A stretch of 6,241 bases of DNA. Origin: Candidatus Krumholzibacteriia bacterium (GTDB lineage Bacteria > Krumholzibacteriota > Krumholzibacteriia > LZORAL124-64-63). A program made the translations under genes and the position numbers. Of the stretch, positions 1 to 6,241 are shown in pieces. The stretch lies in the NCBI GenBank assembly GCA_016744275.1, contig JADGEP010000237.1, positions 1-6,241 on the forward strand. Reading direction: 5' to 3'. The notes below the pieces were generated by a model. It had not been told where the DNA came from. It searched no databases and saw only the letters and a list, made by a program, of their open reading frames with translations. Every line of letters starts with the position of its first letter. The first letter of the stretch is position 1.

Positions 1-906
1 CGCATCTTGCGTAAGGCCGTCATTGGCTATCCCGAAGAACCCTACTTTCCCTACCAACTGGCCTGCGAAGCCCTTTCCAGCCTGGACGGTGAGGTGTTGC
101 CGGTCGCCGGCATCAACGGGGCCCTGGGGCACCTGCATAGCGCGTGGCAAAAAGTGAATACGTTCGATGAAAGCCGCCGCCGCAATCTGCCGTGGGTGGC
201 TGACCTCGGCGCCAAAATTGTCTCGACCCTACTGGCACTCGATCGCCTGGAGGAGGCCCGCCAGGTGGCGGACCAAGTGCGGGAACTGTTCCCCGACCAT
301 CCCCAGGCCCTTTTGCAATCGGTTGCCGTGACCTGCCGCACGGTCGAATGCCTGGACGAACAATGGGCCGCCGTCTCGGCCGCCAGCCTCACCACTACCG
401 CTCGAGAAGACCTGAATCGCATCCTCACCGGCGAAACCGACAACAGTGGCAGTGCGGTGGACAGCCGGGTGCGGGATCTGTATCCATTGCGCTATCTGGG
501 CGAATTGGCCCTGATGGAAGGCCGCGTCAGCGAAGCTGTTGGTCTCTTCGAACGCGCCCTCAGCCTGGATCCGGAATACTCCTTCGGCTGGATGGGCATG
601 GCCGAGTGTTCCCGCTTCGCCGGCGATAGCAAAAGGGCCCTGAAACTGTATCTGCGCACCGTGACTGAGAATGCCGACAACCACCGCGCCTGGATCCGAG
701 GCTGTGATCTGATGCGGGAATTGGGCTTCGGCGACAACGCGGACAGCTGGTGGCGCCGCGTGGTGGAAAACTTCCCTGAACATCCGCAGGTTGCGTCATC
801 TCGCAATATGGCCGACAATAGGTCGTCAGAGTTGGCGCCAGAGCCGTTGCCGGATTCGCCCGCAGAACAGCGAGCCGGACGGCCCAGCCCTTACGCCAAG
901 GTTTAG
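1..906 (+). CDS. TPR-repeat protein, C-terminal part (5' end outside window)
   Basis: The reading frame is open from the first base and ends at the TAG at 904-906. A TTG at 7-9 is in frame, but no ribosome binding site can be seen before it, so the gene most likely begins upstream of the window. Numbering from that TTG, helical-pair repeats of the tetratricopeptide kind lie at about residues 65-98, 159-192, 193-226 and 227-260. The clearest is 'ALMEGRVSEAVGLFERALSL' followed by DP. The last 35 or so residues are rich in Pro, Ser, Ala and Glu and look disordered. TPRs bind proteins and do not themselves give an activity. The opening segment (RILRKAVIGYPEEPYFPYQLA) resembles the TPR tail found behind some family 2 glycosyltransferases, so the missing N-terminus could be such an enzyme. 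That is inference only. The next gene starts 38 bases downstream on the same strand, which suggests cotranscription. Confidence 0.8.
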   Translation, partial: RILRKAVIGYPEEPYFPYQLACEALSSLDGEVLPVAGINGALGHLHSAWQKVNTFDESRRRNLPWVADLGAKIVSTLLALDRLEEARQVADQVRELFPDHPQALLQSVAVTCRTVECLDEQWAAVSAASLTTTAREDLNRILTGETDNSGSAVDSRVRDLYPLRYLGELALMEGRVSEAVGLFERALSLDPEYSFGWMGMAECSRFAGDSKRALKLYLRTVTENADNHRAWIRGCDLMRELGFGDNADSWWRRVVENFPEHPQVASSRNMADNRSSELAPEPLPDSPAEQRAGRPSPYAKV

Positions 907-933
907 ATCCGGACCATACCTGTTCATATTATT

Positions 934-940
934 GGGGAGA
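934..940 (+). promoter_or_regulatory. Ribosome binding site of the nucleotidase gene
   Basis: GGGGAGA lies four bases before the ATG at 945, giving a slightly short but acceptable spacing. It supports the start at 945 over the in-frame ATG at 1041, which has no comparable site. The family's conserved segment before the first aspartate motif also begins upstream of 1041. Confidence 0.7.
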
Positions 941-944
941 CAAC

Positions 945-2372
945 ATGTCCAATGACGCCGGGATAACCGGCGCCGGCCCGCAGCCACCAGCCCGCGAATT
1001 GCTGCACCGCCGTCGCATATTCACCAACCGCAATCTGCGCATGGAATCCATCGAGGCCATCGGCTTTGACATGGACCACACGCTGGCGATCTACCAAACC
1101 GAACGTTTCAATCGCCTGACTTTTGACATGGCCATCGCCGCGCTCATCCGGGATAAAAACTACAGCGAACGCATCTCCGAAGTGAATTGGGAATCGGCTG
1201 GAGCCATTCGCGGCCTCTGTGTGGATAAAAAAATGGGCAATCTGCTGAAGATCGATGCCTACGGGCACATCTCGCGGGCGCGCCATGGTCAGTGGTTTCT
1301 GGACAAGGCCGAAAAAAAGAAACAGTACCCACGGGCTCGCATCCGCATCGGCAAGGATCGCTACCGGATTTTCGATACCCTGTTCGACATGCCCGAGGGC
1401 ATTCTCTACGCGGGCCTGGTGGAGATGAAAGACCGGGTGGATGGCCTGCTGCCCATGAGCTACCTCACCCTTTACAACGACATCCGGCAGGCGGTCGATA
1501 CGCTGCACGCCGATGGCAGTTTGAAGGCCCGCATCACGGCCGACCTGGGCGATTTTTTCGAAAAAGATCCCGGCCTGGTGCCGACGCTGCAGAAGTTTCG
1601 CCGCGCTGGCAAGAAGCTGTTCCTGCTGACCAACAGCGAAGCGGAATACACCGCCGCGGTCATGGATTTTCTGGTGGGCGGCAAGACCGGCAGCTGGGAG
1701 ACCCTGTTTGACCTGGTCGTGTGCTTTGCCTGCAAGCCTGGTTTCTTTGTGGCTCAGGGCGATGGTGAACCTGTGCCCAGAGGTCAGTTGCCGATGATGC
1801 CCAACCGGGCTGGCAACTGTTATGTCGGCGGCGATTCGTTCTTCCTGGAGCGAGTGATCGGGGCCACGGCGGACAATATTCTCTACTTCGGTGATCACAC
1901 CTATGGCGACATTCTGCGCAGCAAAAAAAGCGTGGGCTGGCGCACCGCGATGATCGTGCCCGAAGTGGCCGAAGAAGTGGCGGCCATGGCGCCATTGCGG
2001 GCCGAGTGGCAAGAGCTGGCCGTGGTCGAAGAACTGCTGGAAGATCTGGTCATGGAGAAAGACTTTCTGGTGTCGGGCGTGGAGACTGAAACGGACCCTG
2101 GCGACCGGTTGGCCGCATTGGAAAAAGCGATTGGTGAAGCCCTGGGACACCGGGCCCGCTTGCAACGCAACCTGCGCTTGGTGCTCAATCCGCATTGGGA
2201 GTCTTTGTTTCGCGAGGGACGGGCTGCCAGCCGTTTGGGGCGTCAGATCACGGATTTTGCTTGTGTCTACACCGGGCGAGTGTCAAATTTTCTGAACTAT
2301 CCGGCGGACAAATTCTTTGCCCGTCCGGTGGAAGTCCTGCCCCACGAACGCTGGGCCCAGCCAGAGGCCTGA
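945..2372 (+). CDS. HAD-superfamily 5'-nucleotidase, cN-II-like (HAD-IG family)
   Basis: The 475-residue product is a cytosolic HAD phosphohydrolase resembling eukaryotic purine 5'-nucleotidase cN-II, which removes phosphate from IMP, GMP and related nucleotides. All HAD motifs are visible. Motif I is DMDHT at residues 42-46, with D42 the expected nucleophile and D44 the acid/base. Motif II is LLTNS, with T229. Motif III has K264 in ACKPGFF. Motif IV is GDHTYGDIL, with D317 and D322, followed by RSKKSVGWRT, as in cN-II (GDHIFGDILKSKK...GWRT). The segment FTNRNLRMESIEAIGFDMD at 26-44 matches the cN-II N-terminus, so the start at 945 is preferred. The C-terminal LFREGRAASR...NFLNYPADKFF (421-458) also matches the family. 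The long acidic tail of the animal enzymes is absent. There is no signal peptide. Family assignment is firm; the substrate (IMP/GMP or other) is inferred. Confidence 0.92.
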   Translation: MSNDAGITGAGPQPPARELLHRRRIFTNRNLRMESIEAIGFDMDHTLAIYQTERFNRLTFDMAIAALIRDKNYSERISEVNWESAGAIRGLCVDKKMGNLLKIDAYGHISRARHGQWFLDKAEKKKQYPRARIRIGKDRYRIFDTLFDMPEGILYAGLVEMKDRVDGLLPMSYLTLYNDIRQAVDTLHADGSLKARITADLGDFFEKDPGLVPTLQKFRRAGKKLFLLTNSEAEYTAAVMDFLVGGKTGSWETLFDLVVCFACKPGFFVAQGDGEPVPRGQLPMMPNRAGNCYVGGDSFFLERVIGATADNILYFGDHTYGDILRSKKSVGWRTAMIVPEVAEEVAAMAPLRAEWQELAVVEELLEDLVMEKDFLVSGVETETDPGDRLAALEKAIGEALGHRARLQRNLRLVLNPHWESLFREGRAASRLGRQITDFACVYTGRVSNFLNYPADKFFARPVEVLPHERWAQPEA

Positions 2373-2385
2373 GTGGGAACAATCA

Positions 2386-2410
2386 ATGGTGCCCCCAAAT
2401 GCCGCACCAT
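2386..2410 (+). other. Inverted repeat just ahead of the downstream ribosome binding site
   Basis: ATGGTGC at 2386-2392 and GCACCAT at 2404-2410 are perfect 7-base arms around an 11-base loop. They lie in the 52-base gap between the nucleotidase and GAPDH-like genes. The right arm ends two bases before AAGGAG. No T-run follows, so it is not an intrinsic terminator. In the transcript it could form a small hairpin that protects the message, marks a processing point or affects ribosome access. A dyad operator is also possible. Confidence 0.45.
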
Positions 2411-2412
2411 CT

Positions 2413-2418
2413 AAGGAG
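2413..2418 (+). promoter_or_regulatory. Ribosome binding site of the GAPDH-like gene
   Basis: AAGGAG is six bases before the ATG at 2425, an ideal site. The frame is open further upstream, with in-frame ATGs at 2317 and 2386. Those would add residues that overlap the nucleotidase gene or the hairpin, they lack such a site, and they precede the nucleotide-binding strand. This site therefore fixes the start at 2425. Confidence 0.85.
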
Positions 2419-2424
2419 AAATTC

Positions 2425-3501
2425 ATGCTCGGATCCAAGACCGTTCTCGTGGTCGGCACCGGGACCATCGGCGAGCCGCTGATTGGCTTGTTGTGCAACT
2501 TCAAGGCCCAACTGGGCATTGACGAAGTCCTGTTTCACAAACGGACACCGTTGCTAACGGACCGTTCCAAGGTGCAGAACCTGTTGCGCCGTGGTGCGCG
2601 ACTGGTGACGGACAAGGACCGGGTTGAAGGATTCGAGAAGATGGGCCTGAAAATCGAGCACACCACCGAAGAGGCCCTCGAGATGGCCCGCGTGGTGGTC
2701 GATTGCACGCCCAGCGGCAACGCCATGAAAGAGCGCTGGTACCAGAAATATGAAGAGTCCACGGACTTGTTCATCGCCCAGGGCAGCGAGTTTGGCTTTG
2801 GCAAGCAGTACGCCCGGGGCATCAACGATGAAGTGCTGGAGTTGGGCAAAGACAAATATCTGCAGGTTGTCAGTTGCAACACGCACAATCTGTCGACGCT
2901 GATCAAGATCTTTGGTCTGGGCAATGAAGGCCCCCAAAACCTGCGCGAGGGGCGCTTCCTTTGCATGCGGCGCACCAATGATATCAGCCAGGACAACAAC
3001 TACGTGCCCAGCCCCCAGGTGGGAACCCACTCGGACGAAAAATTTGGCACCCATCACGCTCGTGATGCCTGGCACCTGTACAATACCAAAGGTCCCGAGT
3101 ACGACCTGAACCTGTTCAGCAGTTCCATGAAGCTCAATACCCAGCTGATGCACGTCATCCAGTACAACCTGAAAGTGGAAAAGCCCACGACTCGCGACGA
3201 ACTTATCGCGCGGGTGGAGGCCGACGATCGCATCGCCACGACCTTCAAGACGACGGCCAACGCCGTGTTCAGTTTTGGTCGCGACCACGGGTTCTGTGGC
3301 CGCATCCTGAACCAGTCGGTCATACCGCTGGACACCCTGCACGTGAGTGCTGACGGCCGTGACATCACCGGCTTCTGCTTCACGCCCCAGGATGGCAACA
3401 GCCTCTTGAGTTCGGTGGCGGCGACCGTCTGGGGCCTGTACCCCGAGACGTACGACAAAATCGTGCAGTGCCTCAAGCCCTACTTCTTTTCCGAAGTTTA
3501 G
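2425..3501 (+). CDS. Type II (archaeal-type) glyceraldehyde-3-phosphate dehydrogenase homologue
   Basis: The 358-residue product aligns by motif with type II GAPDH, the archaeal NAD(P)-dependent enzyme that oxidises glyceraldehyde 3-phosphate to 1,3-bisphosphoglycerate. An N-terminal Rossmann strand, VLVVGTGTIGEPL (8-18 region), carries GxGxxG. VVDCTPSGNAMKE (91-103) and FIAQGSEFGFG (116-126) match the family's VDATP and QGGE segments. VVSCNTHNLS (148-157) holds the presumed catalytic Cys151. MRRTND (181-186) matches the RRAADQ phosphate-binding segment, HHARD is at 210-214, and LMH is at 241-243. Length is close to the usual 335-345. Deviations: the family's SCNTTGL is here SCNTHNL, the paired histidines of LMHMH are reduced to one, and about 15 extra residues surround the middle region. 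It is therefore a divergent member. It may have a different substrate or coenzyme, or act in gluconeogenic or glycolytic flux. It probably shares a transcript with the nucleotidase. Confidence 0.85.
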   Translation: MLGSKTVLVVGTGTIGEPLIGLLCNFKAQLGIDEVLFHKRTPLLTDRSKVQNLLRRGARLVTDKDRVEGFEKMGLKIEHTTEEALEMARVVVDCTPSGNAMKERWYQKYEESTDLFIAQGSEFGFGKQYARGINDEVLELGKDKYLQVVSCNTHNLSTLIKIFGLGNEGPQNLREGRFLCMRRTNDISQDNNYVPSPQVGTHSDEKFGTHHARDAWHLYNTKGPEYDLNLFSSSMKLNTQLMHVIQYNLKVEKPTTRDELIARVEADDRIATTFKTTANAVFSFGRDHGFCGRILNQSVIPLDTLHVSADGRDITGFCFTPQDGNSLLSSVAATVWGLYPETYDKIVQCLKPYFFSEV

Positions 3502-3538
3502 GTTCCGGTACAGCCTGATCCGTACAGAGCAATTGCAA

Positions 3539-3571
3539 AAGAGCGGGCTCCCTCATGGGGAGCCCGCTCTT
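3539..3571. terminator. Bidirectional intrinsic terminator between convergent genes
   Basis: AAGAGCGGGCTCCC at 3539-3552 and GGGAGCCCGCTCTT at 3558-3571 form a perfect 14-bp, GC-rich stem with a five-base loop. On the plus strand the stem is followed by GTTTGATCT. On the minus strand the stem base runs into TTTTGC. It lies 37 bases after the GAPDH-like stop and 23 bases past the stop of the leftward TPR gene, so it probably ends both transcripts. The T-runs are short but the stem is very strong. Confidence 0.9.
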
Positions 3572-3594
3572 GTTTGATCTGGCCGCCGGATGTT

Positions 3595-5082
3595 CTAGCG
3601 GGAAGAGCCTGCCATGGCCGAAACCCGTGCTTCGAGTTCCGCCGCTTCCAGGCGTGCGGGGTAGTCCGAATCCGATTTGCTGACGCTCCATTGCAGTTGC
3701 TCAAGGGTGGTTCGGGCCAGGTCGCCCTCGTTCAATTCCAGATGAGCCTTGGTCTTGACCACCAGCGCATTGATCAGCCGGGGGTTGGTCTCGAGCATGG
3801 GGGCGACTTGGGCCAAGGCCTCGTCGGGTTTGCCCACCGCCAGTTTGGCTGCGGCCAAGCGGTAGTGCAGGTACCATTCGTTGTGCTTGGCACTCTCATT
3901 GCCCAGATCGATGGCCCGTTGCCAGTTCCAGGCCGCAGCTTCGTGGTTGCCCGTGGCGTCAGCGGCGAGGGCTTCAAACTGGTAGCCGGCGCTGTCGATA
4001 TTCTTGCGGGCTTTTTCGTAATTGCGGTATTCGTCGCCTTGGCGCCACTCCGACAAGGTCGAATCCATGACCGCCTTGCCCGCGTCCATATTGCCCATGT
4101 AGGCCATGCGCACGCCGCGCAGCAGGCAACTCATGCCGTCGTCTGGGTATCGTTCGATGAACTGAGCGCTCATGGCCTGCATTTCCTTGTCCAGGCCACT
4201 GACCAGGTAAGTCATGACGATTTCATTGTCGACCCGCTTCTCAAGATCGGAACCGGCAACCTGCAACCGCACTTTTTCCAGGATGTCCAAGCCGCGGTCC
4301 AGTTGACCACGGGCCAGATAGGTTTTGCCCAGATTGATCAACGAGTGGTAAAAATCAGGCTGCATCGTGACGGAAGTGCGGAATTCGGCTTCGGCTTCTT
4401 CGTAGCGTCCCATGACCATATAGACTTCGCCCAGGGAATCGTGGGGATTGGCCAGATCGGGTGCCAGGAAAGCGTATTGCTGCATGTAGTCGATGGCTTG
4501 GGTGTAGTTGCCGCGGTTCAGTTCCATATAGCCCAGCATGTTGTAGCTGTTGGCGTAGTTGGGGTCGCTCTCGAGAATATCCAACCAGGCTTTTTCGTAG
4601 GCGGCTTCATCTTCGCCCATTCCCGCTTTGGTGGCCAAGGCGACCAGAACGTGAATGTTGTCCGGATCGCTGGCTTCCAATTTTGTCAGCACGGAATCGC
4701 GAATGGAGTAGAATTGGCTTTTGCCGAAAGTGCCCAAGCGCAACTGGGCGATCATGCGGCGATTATTGTCCGTGAGGGCCAAAACGAGGCTGTCAGCCCG
4801 CGCGAGTTCCATTTTTTCGTTGTCGCGTTCACCCAGGCGGGCAAAGGCCATGGCCCTGGCGATGGAGGCTTCTGCGAGAGAGGGGTCCAATTCCAGGCAT
4901 TGGCCGAGTTTTTCCACCGCGCCACGCAAGCGGAAGGCGTTCAGATCGCGGGTGCCTTCTTCACACAGCGTGATGGCTTCCGGGCTGGAAGACCGTGGGG
5001 TCGCGTTGTCACGCTTGGCGAGGCCAAGTCCAAGCCCTATAAGGAGCAAGGCTGCAACGAGGATGATCATGAACGACTTCAA
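3595..5082 (-). CDS. Membrane-anchored or exported TPR protein
   Basis: The 495-residue product starts at a TTG (5082-5080), chosen because AGGAGG lies six bases before it. The in-frame ATG four codons later would be 18 bases from that site. Residues about 5-22 (IILVAALLLIGLGLGLA region) are hydrophobic after a short basic start, making either a signal anchor or a cleavable signal peptide. There is no lipobox cysteine. Helical TPR-type repeats follow: weakly at about 36-70, then clearly at 177-210, 211-243 (AEAEFRTSVTMQPD) and 244-275, and again at about 370-450. No catalytic domain is seen. TPR scaffolds with one N-terminal membrane segment often organise envelope or signalling complexes, and similar repeats are found attached to bacterial Ser/Thr kinases and regulators. 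Its partner is unknown. It lies about 150 bases behind a phosphatase gene on the same strand and ends at the shared terminator. Confidence 0.88.
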   Translation of the reverse strand: MKSFMIILVAALLLIGLGLGLAKRDNATPRSSSPEAITLCEEGTRDLNAFRLRGAVEKLGQCLELDPSLAEASIARAMAFARLGERDNEKMELARADSLVLALTDNNRRMIAQLRLGTFGKSQFYSIRDSVLTKLEASDPDNIHVLVALATKAGMGEDEAAYEKAWLDILESDPNYANSYNMLGYMELNRGNYTQAIDYMQQYAFLAPDLANPHDSLGEVYMVMGRYEEAEAEFRTSVTMQPDFYHSLINLGKTYLARGQLDRGLDILEKVRLQVAGSDLEKRVDNEIVMTYLVSGLDKEMQAMSAQFIERYPDDGMSCLLRGVRMAYMGNMDAGKAVMDSTLSEWRQGDEYRNYEKARKNIDSAGYQFEALAADATGNHEAAAWNWQRAIDLGNESAKHNEWYLHYRLAAAKLAVGKPDEALAQVAPMLETNPRLINALVVKTKAHLELNEGDLARTTLEQLQWSVSKSDSDYPARLEAAELEARVSAMAGSSR

Positions 5083-5088
5083 AAGAGG

Positions 5089-5094
5089 CCTCCT
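5089..5094 (-). promoter_or_regulatory. Ribosome binding site that selects a TTG start
   Basis: On the minus strand AGGAGG (plus-strand CCTCCT) stands six bases before the TTG at 5082-5080. This matches the consensus anti-Shine-Dalgarno exactly and decides the start in favour of TTG over the ATG at 5070-5068. Confidence 0.85.
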
Positions 5095-5096
5095 GG

Positions 5097-5118
5097 CAAT
5101 AAGAAACTGGCGTTATTG
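5097..5118 (-). other. Short inverted repeat in the TPR gene leader
   Basis: CAATAA at 5097-5102 and TTATTG at 5113-5118 form a 6-bp, AT-rich inverted repeat. It is immediately upstream of the AGGAGG of the leftward TPR gene. As RNA it would be a weak hairpin. As DNA it could be a small dyad. There is no T-run and no proof of function. Confidence 0.25.
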
Positions 5119-5231
5119 GTGCCCTGCAGTGGCCCAAAATCGCCTCATTCATCGATTGTTACGGTCTCACACCCGTTAAAGTTGCATTTCCGGTGCAATT
5201 AAATCGGTGCCGACGATGGTCAGATTTGCGG
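5119..5231. other. Intergenic region between the phosphatase and TPR genes
   Basis: This non-coding stretch is part of a gap of about 150 bases. On the minus strand it contains the AT-rich TAACAAT and TTTAAC, but no pair of -35 and -10 boxes at 16-18 base spacing that I would call a promoter. A near-direct repeat, GGTCAGATTT (5218-5227) and GGTCACATTT (5230-5239), occurs at its left end, and TTGCA...TGCAA arms occur near 5182-5198. The gap is long enough for the TPR gene to have its own promoter. Confidence 0.35.
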
Positions 5232-5245
5232 TCACATTTGACCGC
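5228..5245 (-). other. 7-bp inverted repeat over the phosphatase stop codon
   Basis: GCGGTCA at 5228-5234 and TGACCGC at 5239-5245 are perfect complements around a four-base loop. They straddle the TGA stop (5234-5232) of the leftward phosphatase gene. The stem is GC-containing and stable for its size, but no T-run follows on the minus strand (GCAAATCTGACC). It may be a weak or factor-assisted terminator or a 3'-end stabiliser. Confidence 0.4.
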
Positions 5246-6241
5246 CTTCAGCTGCGGCAAAACCCTCTTCGCCCACAATTTTCAGGCCGATCATGGTGAT
5301 GTCGTCATCGGCATCGGCATCGTCAGCCAGACCACTGAATGCCTGCAACTGCGTATTGACCGTGGAGAACAGATCGGACACCTGGTTTTCACGGCTGTCG
5401 CGCAGCAAATCGTTGAGGCGGTCTTCGCCAAAATCTTCGTCACCTTCAGGGTCTTTGGTTTCGGTCAACCCGTCGGTGTAGAGGAACAGCAGGTCACCGT
5501 CCGCCAGTGAGACCTGCCCTTCTTCATAGGTGCCAAAATCGAAGGCTCCCAAAGGCAGCCCGCCTTTTTCCAGCAATTCAAAATCGCCATTGCCACGCAT
5601 GACCACCGGCGCGTTGTGGCCGCCGCTGCTGTAGTCCAAGATGCGCGAGGTGGGGTCAAAGATGGCCAGAAAGAGAGTCGCGAAATGTTCCGGCTCGGTG
5701 CTGGCGTGGATCTGTTGATTGATCCGCTCGAGCACCACACCAGGCGAGTCGCAGTTGTAGCACTGGCCGCGCAGGGCAGCCTGGATATTGGAGGCCAACA
5801 ACGATGCCGGCATGCCTTTGCCGCTGACGTCGGCGATGACGATGGCCAACTTGCCATCGGTGCGCTCGAACATGTCGTAGTAGTCGCCTGACACCTGCTT
5901 GCTGGAAATGTTCACAGCCTCGATGTCGATGCCCAGGTAAGACGGCAGGGTGCTGGGCAGCAGCCGCGACTGGATGCGCCGGGCCATGGCCATCTCCTCT
6001 TCGAGCTTCTGCTTGGCGACTTCTTCTTCATACAGGCGCGAGTTTTCGATCTGCAGGGCGACCTGGCCAGCGACTATGGTCAACAACTGCAGCTCATGAA
6101 CCTGGTAGTCGCCGTCGACGGGTCGTTTGGGCAAAGCCACGATGCCCACCAATCGCCCCTGGGTGACCATAGGGATGAGCAACTGCACGCCGTTGTCGAC
6201 CAGGAACTGCTGCTCTTTGAGCCGGGCCTTCAGTTCGGCCT
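5232..6241 (-). CDS. GAF and SpoIIE/PP2C-type serine phosphatase, RsbU-like (N-terminus outside window)
   Basis: The frame stays open to the window edge, so the N-terminus is missing. An internal GTG at 6188 is not a convincing start because the upstream residues (LKEQQFLVDNGVQLLIPMV) continue the same domain. Numbering from that GTG, the end of a GAF sensory domain occupies about 1-48 (GRLVGIVALPKR, LTIVAGQVALQIEN). A helical linker follows at 49-80 (EEEVAKQKLEEEMAMARRIQ). The SpoIIE phosphatase domain spans about 85-306. Its metal-binding aspartates are visible: D102 in SGDYYD, D120 in IADVSGKG, D239 in LYTDGLTE and D296 in DDDIT. SSGGHNAP (187-194) is also typical. Relatives dephosphorylate phosphoserine on anti-sigma-factor antagonists (STAS proteins), releasing partner-switching control. 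No STAS or anti-sigma kinase gene is in view. A CxxC pair (C143, C146) sits in the phosphatase domain. The acidic tract near 289-296 supplies the last metal ligand. Confidence 0.93.
   Translation of the reverse strand, partial: AELKARLKEQQFLVDNGVQLLIPMVTQGRLVGIVALPKRPVDGDYQVHELQLLTIVAGQVALQIENSRLYEEEVAKQKLEEEMAMARRIQSRLLPSTLPSYLGIDIEAVNISSKQVSGDYYDMFERTDGKLAIVIADVSGKGMPASLLASNIQAALRGQCYNCDSPGVVLERINQQIHASTEPEHFATLFLAIFDPTSRILDYSSGGHNAPVVMRGNGDFELLEKGGLPLGAFDFGTYEEGQVSLADGDLLFLYTDGLTETKDPEGDEDFGEDRLNDLLRDSRENQVSDLFSTVNTQLQAFSGLADDADADDDITMIGLKIVGEEGFAAAEGGQM

Noticed and set aside
907..944. A -10-like TATTAT at 927-932 as a promoter for the nucleotidase gene
   Set aside because: No -35-like hexamer is found at the right distance, and the 38-base gap fits cotranscription with the gene upstream.
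924..2195. A 423-codon open frame on the minus strand, opposite the nucleotidase gene
   Set aside because: The plus strand encodes all HAD motifs. The antisense product is His/Gln-rich with no domain, a common artefact of codon bias in GC-rich genes.
2317..2424. An N-terminal extension of the GAPDH-like gene from an upstream ATG
   Set aside because: It would overlap the nucleotidase gene, has no ribosome binding site, and adds residues with no family match. The AAGGAG before 2425 explains the start.
3574..5202. A 542-codon open frame on the plus strand, opposite the TPR gene
   Set aside because: It is antisense to a well-supported gene with signal segment, TPRs and a perfect ribosome binding site. 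Its translation is a His/Gln/Val/Phe-rich mirror pattern with no recognisable domain, and it starts inside the terminator region.
5232..6188. Treating the phosphatase as complete, starting at the GTG at 6188
   Set aside because: The frame continues to the window edge with residues that fit the GAF fold, and no ribosome binding site precedes the GTG.

Overview
The window looks like an ordinary chromosomal segment of a moderately GC-rich bacterium. It has tightly spaced genes, strong AGGAG-type ribosome binding sites and one TTG start with an excellent Shine-Dalgarno. The lineage cannot be fixed from the sequence. The mix of genes would fit one of the less-studied FCB-type or candidate phyla, but that is a guess. 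No mobile element, CRISPR array, tRNA or rRNA was seen.

Layout: three genes run rightward in the left half. They are the 3' part of a TPR-repeat protein (1-906), a HAD-superfamily purine 5'-nucleotidase of the cN-II type (945-2372), and a divergent type II (archaeal-type) glyceraldehyde-3-phosphate dehydrogenase homologue (2425-3501). The gaps are 38 and 52 bases, so they are probably one transcription unit. A perfect 14-bp hairpin (3539-3571) ends this unit. It also lies just past the stop of the leftward genes, so it probably serves as a shared, bidirectional terminator.

The right half is leftward: a membrane-anchored or exported TPR protein (3595-5082) and, upstream of it, the C-terminal part of a GAF + SpoIIE/PP2C-type serine phosphatase of the RsbU kind (5232-6241, running off the window). 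These two are separated by about 150 bases that hold short inverted and direct repeats but no convincing promoter.

The two groups have no obvious shared function. The rightward group suggests nucleotide and triose-phosphate metabolism. The leftward group suggests signalling by partner-switching phosphatases plus a TPR scaffold at the membrane. The most notable item is the type II GAPDH-like enzyme: it keeps the family's key motifs but has altered residues next to the catalytic cysteine and in the histidine-bearing segment. It is followed-on from a cN-II-like nucleotidase with a small hairpin immediately ahead of its ribosome binding site. I found no clear evidence of a wholly new system.
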